Shown here piece after piece: positions 63,801 through 64,000 of a DNA stretch of 64,000 nucleotides. This DNA is from Nematopogon swammerdamellus. Taxonomy: Eukaryota > Arthropoda > Insecta > Lepidoptera > Adelidae. A program made the position numbers and the translations under genes. The DNA lies in the NCBI GenBank assembly GCA_946902875.1, contig OX336336.1:5736545-5800544 (forward strand). The letters are read 5' to 3'. The notes beneath the pieces are model-generated. The model was given only the letters and a program-made list of their open reading frames with translations, was not told where the DNA came from and made no database searches. Numbering within the stretch: position 1 is the first letter of the stretch; every line of letters starts with the position of its first letter.

Positions 63801-64000
63801 TGTCAAGAGCAGTACTCGGAAAACTAGGAGCTCTAGTACTGACCTGGAGGTCCGCAGCGCGTGTGTGGCCGGGTGTTGCGGCGCGGCGGCGAGCGCTCTC
63901 TCCCGCTCCAGCTTGGTGGCGCTCTTGGTTCGCTTCAGCGGGTTGCTGCGGAAGGAGCGCTTGGAGAAGAAGAAGGAGGCGAGGCGGGAGGGACTGTGCT
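48596..64000 (-). CDS. raskol: RasGAP of the DAB2IP/SynGAP family (raskol), 15 coding exons, N-terminus off the window
   Basis: This is a Ras GTPase-activating protein that speeds GTP hydrolysis by Ras at the membrane. Drosophila raskol is the likely orthologue and mammalian DAB2IP/SynGAP/RASAL2 are the family. Coding exons from 5' to 3' are A 63844-64000, B 63477-63546, C 63159-63286, D 58598-58741, E 57024-57169, F 55858-56142, G 55171-55370, H 54355-54566, I 53762-53874, J 53173-53339, K 52166-52408, L 51648-51748, M 49514-51500, N 49193-49308 and O 48596-48818. All junctions are in phase and give about 1,434 residues so far. Domain order is a basic [10 protein letters not shown] segment, PH (B-D), C2 (D-F), RasGAP (F-K), a Ser/Asn-rich tail (M) and a coiled coil (N-O). 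The arginine finger is in FRGNSLATK. The gene converges on HR4. Confidence 0.95.
49193..49308 (-). CDS. raskol: raskol exon N (coiled coil)
   Basis: The acceptor is gaatgtag|tacgag. The exon encodes [20 protein letters not shown] and ends DAKMKAIIQ. It matches the start of the C-terminal coiled coil of SynGAP/DAB2IP (KYEEEI, QMKSIISRL). The donor is caaag|gtatgc in phase 2. The exon is 38 codons plus two bases. Confidence 0.9.
49514..51500 (-). CDS. raskol: raskol exon M (long disordered tail)
   Basis: The acceptor is tgcacag|gttcaa. This single 1,987-bp exon encodes 663 residues starting [20 protein letters not shown] and ending [14 protein letters not shown]. It is rich in Asn, Ser, Gln and Tyr with little hydrophobic content, so it is probably disordered. 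Short islands look conserved or regulatory: [19 protein letters not shown] carries an Arg-rich Ser phosphosite pattern, and [13 protein letters not shown] is a Cys/Ser patch. The donor is gagcag|gtctgt in phase 0. Large antisense open frames across it are shadows. Confidence 0.92.
51648..51748 (-). CDS. raskol: raskol exon L
   Basis: The acceptor is gtttcag|gagctg. The exon encodes [20 protein letters not shown] then [13 protein letters not shown], the family's LGPLPRLLNDI segment after the GAP domain. The donor is tttag|gtacat in phase 2. Confidence 0.88.
52166..52408 (-). CDS. raskol: raskol exon K (post-GAP linker)
   Basis: The acceptor gcctacag|tcgcgg lies 18 bp from the end of a MITE (52429-52902), whose terminal repeat seems to hold the branch point. 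The frame reads [20 protein letters not shown] through a Ser/Gly/Glu-rich segment to [20 protein letters not shown]. The last part matches YIDLGRELSVLHSLL of the family. The donor is atacag|gtgatt in phase 0. Confidence 0.9.
52429..52902. mobile_element. MITE family X, copy 2 (raskol intron, next to exon K)
   Basis: It has the same ends as 5999-6505 (ataaggtctttcaaaattag; tacagaacccccccttatcg) and conserved interior (gggagtaaaacctatac, tctgaaagaaagagatctat). The inverted repeats match each other over about 50 bp with few differences. Its left end is 18 bp from the 3' splice site of exon K. Confidence 0.82.
53173..53339 (-). CDS. raskol: raskol exon J (end of GAP domain)
   Basis: The acceptor is cgtgcag|aatacc. 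The frame gives [20 protein letters not shown] then [20 protein letters not shown] and ends LERE...FLREIS. This is the conserved last helices of the RasGAP domain. The donor is atcc|gtacgt in phase 0. Confidence 0.94.
53762..53874 (-). CDS. raskol: raskol exon I (GAP domain, FLR motif)
   Basis: The acceptor is ggtggcag|gctgtc. The frame reads [20 protein letters not shown] then [18 protein letters not shown]. This is the RasGAP core helix that binds Ras. The donor cacg|gttcgt at 53760-53761 is a weak 5' site, but phase 1 joins exactly to [13 protein letters not shown] in exon J, as in DAB2IP (EYPDDRTARTLTL). Confidence 0.93.
54183..54390 (-). repeat. 56-bp tandem repeat duplicating the exon H splice donor
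   Basis: Four units of 56 bp have the splice-donor hexamer mirrored at 54353, 54297, 54241 and 54185 (catacctctc on the given strand). Each unit spans the last ~35 bp of exon H plus the intron start, so each ends GAGAG|GTATG in the coding sense. A separate consensus GTAAGT (minus strand) lies at 54176-54181. Confidence 0.9.
54355..54566 (-). CDS. raskol: raskol exon H (GAP domain, variable linker)
   Basis: The acceptor is ttgtgcag|gagaca. It encodes [20 protein letters not shown] then [20 protein letters not shown] and ends [13 protein letters not shown] is conserved in the family, while the Gly/Ala-rich stretch is specific. The donor gagag|gtatgc is phase 2. The last ~35 bp of the exon plus the donor are repeated three more times downstream in a 56-bp tandem array (54183-54390). 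Confidence 0.9.
55171..55370 (-). CDS. raskol: raskol exon G (GAP domain with arginine finger)
   Basis: The acceptor is attgcag|gtgtaa. The frame ends [20 protein letters not shown] then [17 protein letters not shown] is the arginine-finger loop of RasGAPs, and the same FRGNSLA occurs in neurofibromin. The finger Arg codon is at 55237-55239. The catalytic residue is intact. The donor is cttcag|gtcagt in phase 0. Confidence 0.95.
55858..56142 (-). CDS. raskol: raskol exon F (C2 end, start of GAP domain)
   Basis: The acceptor is ctacag|gttcgg. The frame gives [20 protein letters not shown], an inserted Ser/Thr-rich loop ([20 protein letters not shown]), then [20 protein letters not shown]. Family members show LRIKARYQTITILP here. 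The donor is gatcg|gtgagc in phase 1. Confidence 0.92.
56302..56445 (-). repeat. Dispersed repeat, cgtcgggggttaaaaa family (inverted), in a raskol intron
   Basis: The sequence taacccccgacgcaaaagga, tgtggcatcgtagcttccaa is the reverse complement of the end of the element at 15411-15741. A small perfect hairpin (aattcagtacc/ggtactgaatt) lies at 56410-56445. Confidence 0.5.
56870..57008 (+). mobile_element. RTE-like LINE 3' end fragment beside raskol exon E
   Basis: The sequence gaatcgtcgaaatcggttca, gaacatacataaaaaaaaaa and the end tttttgaagtcggttaaaaa are hallmark 3' ends of lepidopteran RTE-type elements. It stops about 15 bp from the exon E boundary (57024). Confidence 0.55.
57024..57169 (-). 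CDS. raskol: raskol exon E (C2 domain)
   Basis: The acceptor is gcctccag|gacatc. The exon encodes [20 protein letters not shown] then [20 protein letters not shown], matching the family pattern RTTSKLKTDNVFWGEHFEF. The Lys/Arg stretch RKARKRDKH precedes the donor gtcg|gtacgt (phase 1). The remnant of an RTE-like 3' end stops about 15 bp downstream of the donor. Confidence 0.92.
57170..58345 (-). other. raskol: raskol intron between exons D and E
   Basis: Unique AT-rich sequence with no coding signal. The SINE tail at 58346-58410 lies at its right side. Confidence 0.5.
58346..58410 (+). mobile_element. SINE copy 16 (tail fragment) in a raskol intron
   Basis: The forward 3' end only: tgttatgggctgacatcaag through gtgtcagtttccataaaacc. 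Confidence 0.65.
58598..58741 (-). CDS. raskol: raskol exon D (PH end, C2 start)
   Basis: The acceptor is gtgacag|cttgcg. With the two carried bases the frame reads [20 protein letters not shown], then [20 protein letters not shown], then LLDDTLYA. It aligns with the family sequence at the PH/C2 boundary (KLWVIEAKDLPAKKKY). The donor gcgag|gtaagta is a perfect consensus in phase 2. The R4-type retrotransposon sits about 60 bp upstream of the exon in the intron. Confidence 0.92.
58775..61600 (+). CDS. Reverse transcriptase/endonuclease ORF of an R4/Dong-clade retrotransposon
   Basis: About 941 codons are open from the last upstream stop (58772) to TAA at 61598-61600. No ATG begins it, so the element is 5' truncated. 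Reverse transcriptase motifs are all present: [67 protein letters not shown] and the catalytic [11 protein letters not shown], followed by KYLGI. The YMDD form is what I recall for Dong/Rex6-type elements. The C-terminal part has a CCHC finger ([18 protein letters not shown]) and a restriction-like endonuclease core ([20 protein letters not shown]). The end ([12 protein letters not shown]) also fits that clade. It sits antisense in the raskol intron between exons C and D. There is no frameshift or stop, so insertion was recent. Confidence 0.85.
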   Translation, partial: ASIKKDIYIENKQKILEKSFNNSNQVPVWKKRIQDKIEILRKNLGQLIEISRGVTSRRMRNIKDNLYKKYNITTDIMLYNIIELLKQKIKMYAGRIKRYENENKKKKENMLFKQNERKFYRKMFEKNITPKEIPTKNEIEEFWSNIYSQPVDIDKSNIMIQTIADKIPIIQNNNFNAINDIAFKDAIRNLKNWKTPGIDKLQNYYLKYFTSAHPYILHYFNKILNDEEQIEPWLTTGVVTLIPKNPNTNDPKNWRPIACLPTTYKLFTYILYVEIYKHCNANDIMTPYQRGCKWGARGCKDHLIVNKSILEDTNTYKKNLNMAWIDYKKAYDSVPHEWIILILKIYKCPNVITNCISKVMKTWQVIMNTISTDSRITTKPIIIKRGIFQGDSLSPLLFCLCLNPLSKLLSEYEKTGYILRSGQIINHLLYMDDIKLYAANKYQLSNLIDTVEIYSKQIRMEFGLEKCKVLEIKGSKRINADGEDHILLDGNKFEALNNKKYKYLGIDENGEINHKQIIEEKKNEYIRRVRKIIQSTLNSRNIIKAINTYATPVLIYTFNVINYTMDDFKKIDRKTRKLLNIYNMHQQKSNTERLYLPVNEGGRGLLNIENLYIKLTIKMEKYLDDKNDNVLKVIVDHDKEKGLYSIISQGIKFRQKLNIEQPTEDEILIHKKQTEQSKENWKEKPLHGQIVREVLMHPNTDTEPTTPQMESKIFVIQEQSVRTKQFERDILKLDTDGRCRLCHEKDETVRHIISGCKILVQPLYLKRHHNQLVKYVYWNLLKKHKSETTKFLWKCPLNEPHVVENEEFKLIWEIAVTTDYALPNNRPDLIYVDQNKNRTYLIDVTVPSDYNLTRKENEKLTKYYALKIEVQRLWNTRVEIVPIVIGTTGIINKSSEKHIQNLDAGIKLEILQQQAAIETTKIMTKFLSGNLPPDSEDNNIM
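58800..61722 (+). mobile_element. R4/Dong-type non-LTR retrotransposon, 5' truncated, intact 3' half
   Basis: The element extends from near 58800 (60 bp from raskol exon D) to about 61722. The 3' UTR after the stop is short and GC-rich (61601-61700), quite unlike the A-rich ORF, and ends gaagaataaaattatatta. Dong targets TAA-type repeats. The flanks here are AT-rich (aataaagaaagatatatat on the left, aataaaattatattatttg on the right) but clear target duplications are not certain. Confidence 0.75.
61723..62342 (-). other. raskol: raskol intron between the R4 element and the minisatellite
   Basis: Unique AT-rich intronic sequence. A 62-codon plus-strand frame (61823-62011) has no recognisable content. 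Confidence 0.5.
62343..63150. repeat. 30-bp minisatellite, about 27 units, in the raskol intron beside exon C
   Basis: The unit is gaagaggagaatacgacaac plus agatgattgt (30 bp). Variants (gacacc, caaatg, gaggtgaac, aataacg with one extra base, gaaaagg) occur in the same order twice, 421 bp apart. This shows a higher-order period of 14 units plus one base. Being 30 bp long it stays open in many frames on both strands. These frames are not evidence of protein. Its edge is within 10 bp of the exon C donor. Confidence 0.92.
63159..63286 (-). CDS. raskol: raskol exon C (PH domain)
   Basis: The acceptor is tctccag|gtggag. The exon encodes [20 protein letters not shown] and ends [11 protein letters not shown]. 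This matches the family pattern (HSSILG, CFEV, F-C-R-S, ERDKWM) of the second half of the PH domain. The donor is atacag|gtgcga in phase 2. The frame stays open beyond the donor, straight through the minisatellite in the next intron (see findings). Confidence 0.9.
63477..63546 (-). CDS. raskol: raskol exon B (RSHESLLS motif, start of PH region)
   Basis: The acceptor gttgcag|atcac completes Arg. The exon encodes [20 protein letters not shown] then [12 protein letters not shown] is a hallmark of the DAB2IP/SynGAP family. The donor is catcag|gtatta in phase 0. It has 24 codons. Confidence 0.9.
63595..63690 (-). mobile_element. SINE-B fragment in a raskol intron
   Basis: The sequence taatccgttatgggtggttg through gagtcacccataaggtg is related to 13470-13562. 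It is followed by sequence (catggacaacggtcgttgg) that also resembles 17280-17330. Confidence 0.45.
63844..64000 (-). CDS. raskol: raskol exon A (partial at the window edge)
   Basis: The open frame runs in from the right edge and reads [16 protein letters not shown] then [16 protein letters not shown], the basic Ser-rich segment before the PH domain in DAB2IP-type RasGAPs. It ends HALRTS plus two bases of an Arg codon at the donor ccag|gtcagt (phase 2). Upstream exons are not in the window. Confidence 0.88.

Overview
The window is insect nuclear DNA, almost certainly from a moth or butterfly. It holds two large intron-rich genes facing each other tail to tail, packed with short transposons typical of Lepidoptera. 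These include a poly-A-tailed SINE in about fifteen copies, palindromic MITEs, jockey/CR1-type LINE 3' ends, RTE-like 3' ends and an R4/Dong-clade retrotransposon. Splice sites were read by eye from GT/AG signals, phase continuity and protein homology recalled from memory. No search was run.

Left half, + strand (585-40030, 3' UTR beyond): the nuclear receptor HR4, an ecdysone-response orphan receptor. Six coding exons (590-689, 25636-26862, 27807-28438, 29997-30189, 37708-37823, 39950-40030) join in phase to about 782 residues. They give a conserved N-terminal start, a low-complexity region (Gly, Gln and Ala runs), a two-zinc-finger DNA-binding domain with its C-terminal extension, and a ligand-binding-type domain ending in a stop. 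Exon 1 begins at a splice acceptor, so the promoter or a 5' UTR exon lies to the left of the window. Intron 1 is 24.9 kb. Besides repeats it contains two exons of a THAP zinc-finger gene (5893-5969 and 6863-6940), a truncated LINE, several CpG-rich blocks, and a short exon-like ORF at 11537-11615 that could splice in frame to HR4 exon 2.

Middle (40031-48595): the HR4 3' UTR, an intergenic stretch with three or four palindromic MITEs, and the 3' UTR of the converging gene.

Right half, - strand (48596 to beyond 64000): a RasGAP of the DAB2IP/SynGAP family, the orthologue of Drosophila raskol. Fifteen coding exons lie in the window (about 1,434 residues; the N-terminus is off the right edge). 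They join in phase into PH, C2, RasGAP (arginine finger in FRGNSLATK, helix [15 protein letters not shown]), a long Ser/Asn-rich tail and a C-terminal coiled coil. Its introns carry a 5'-truncated R4/Dong element with a ~940-codon open frame, a 30-bp minisatellite with a 421-bp higher-order period, a 56-bp tandem repeat that copies the exon H splice donor four times, and a MITE that appears to supply the branch point for exon K.

I see no bacterial-style system, CRISPR array or gene cluster. The novel material is the interplay of transposons with splice sites, the SINE whose head resembles a tRNA-like piece followed by 5S rRNA, and the nested THAP exons.
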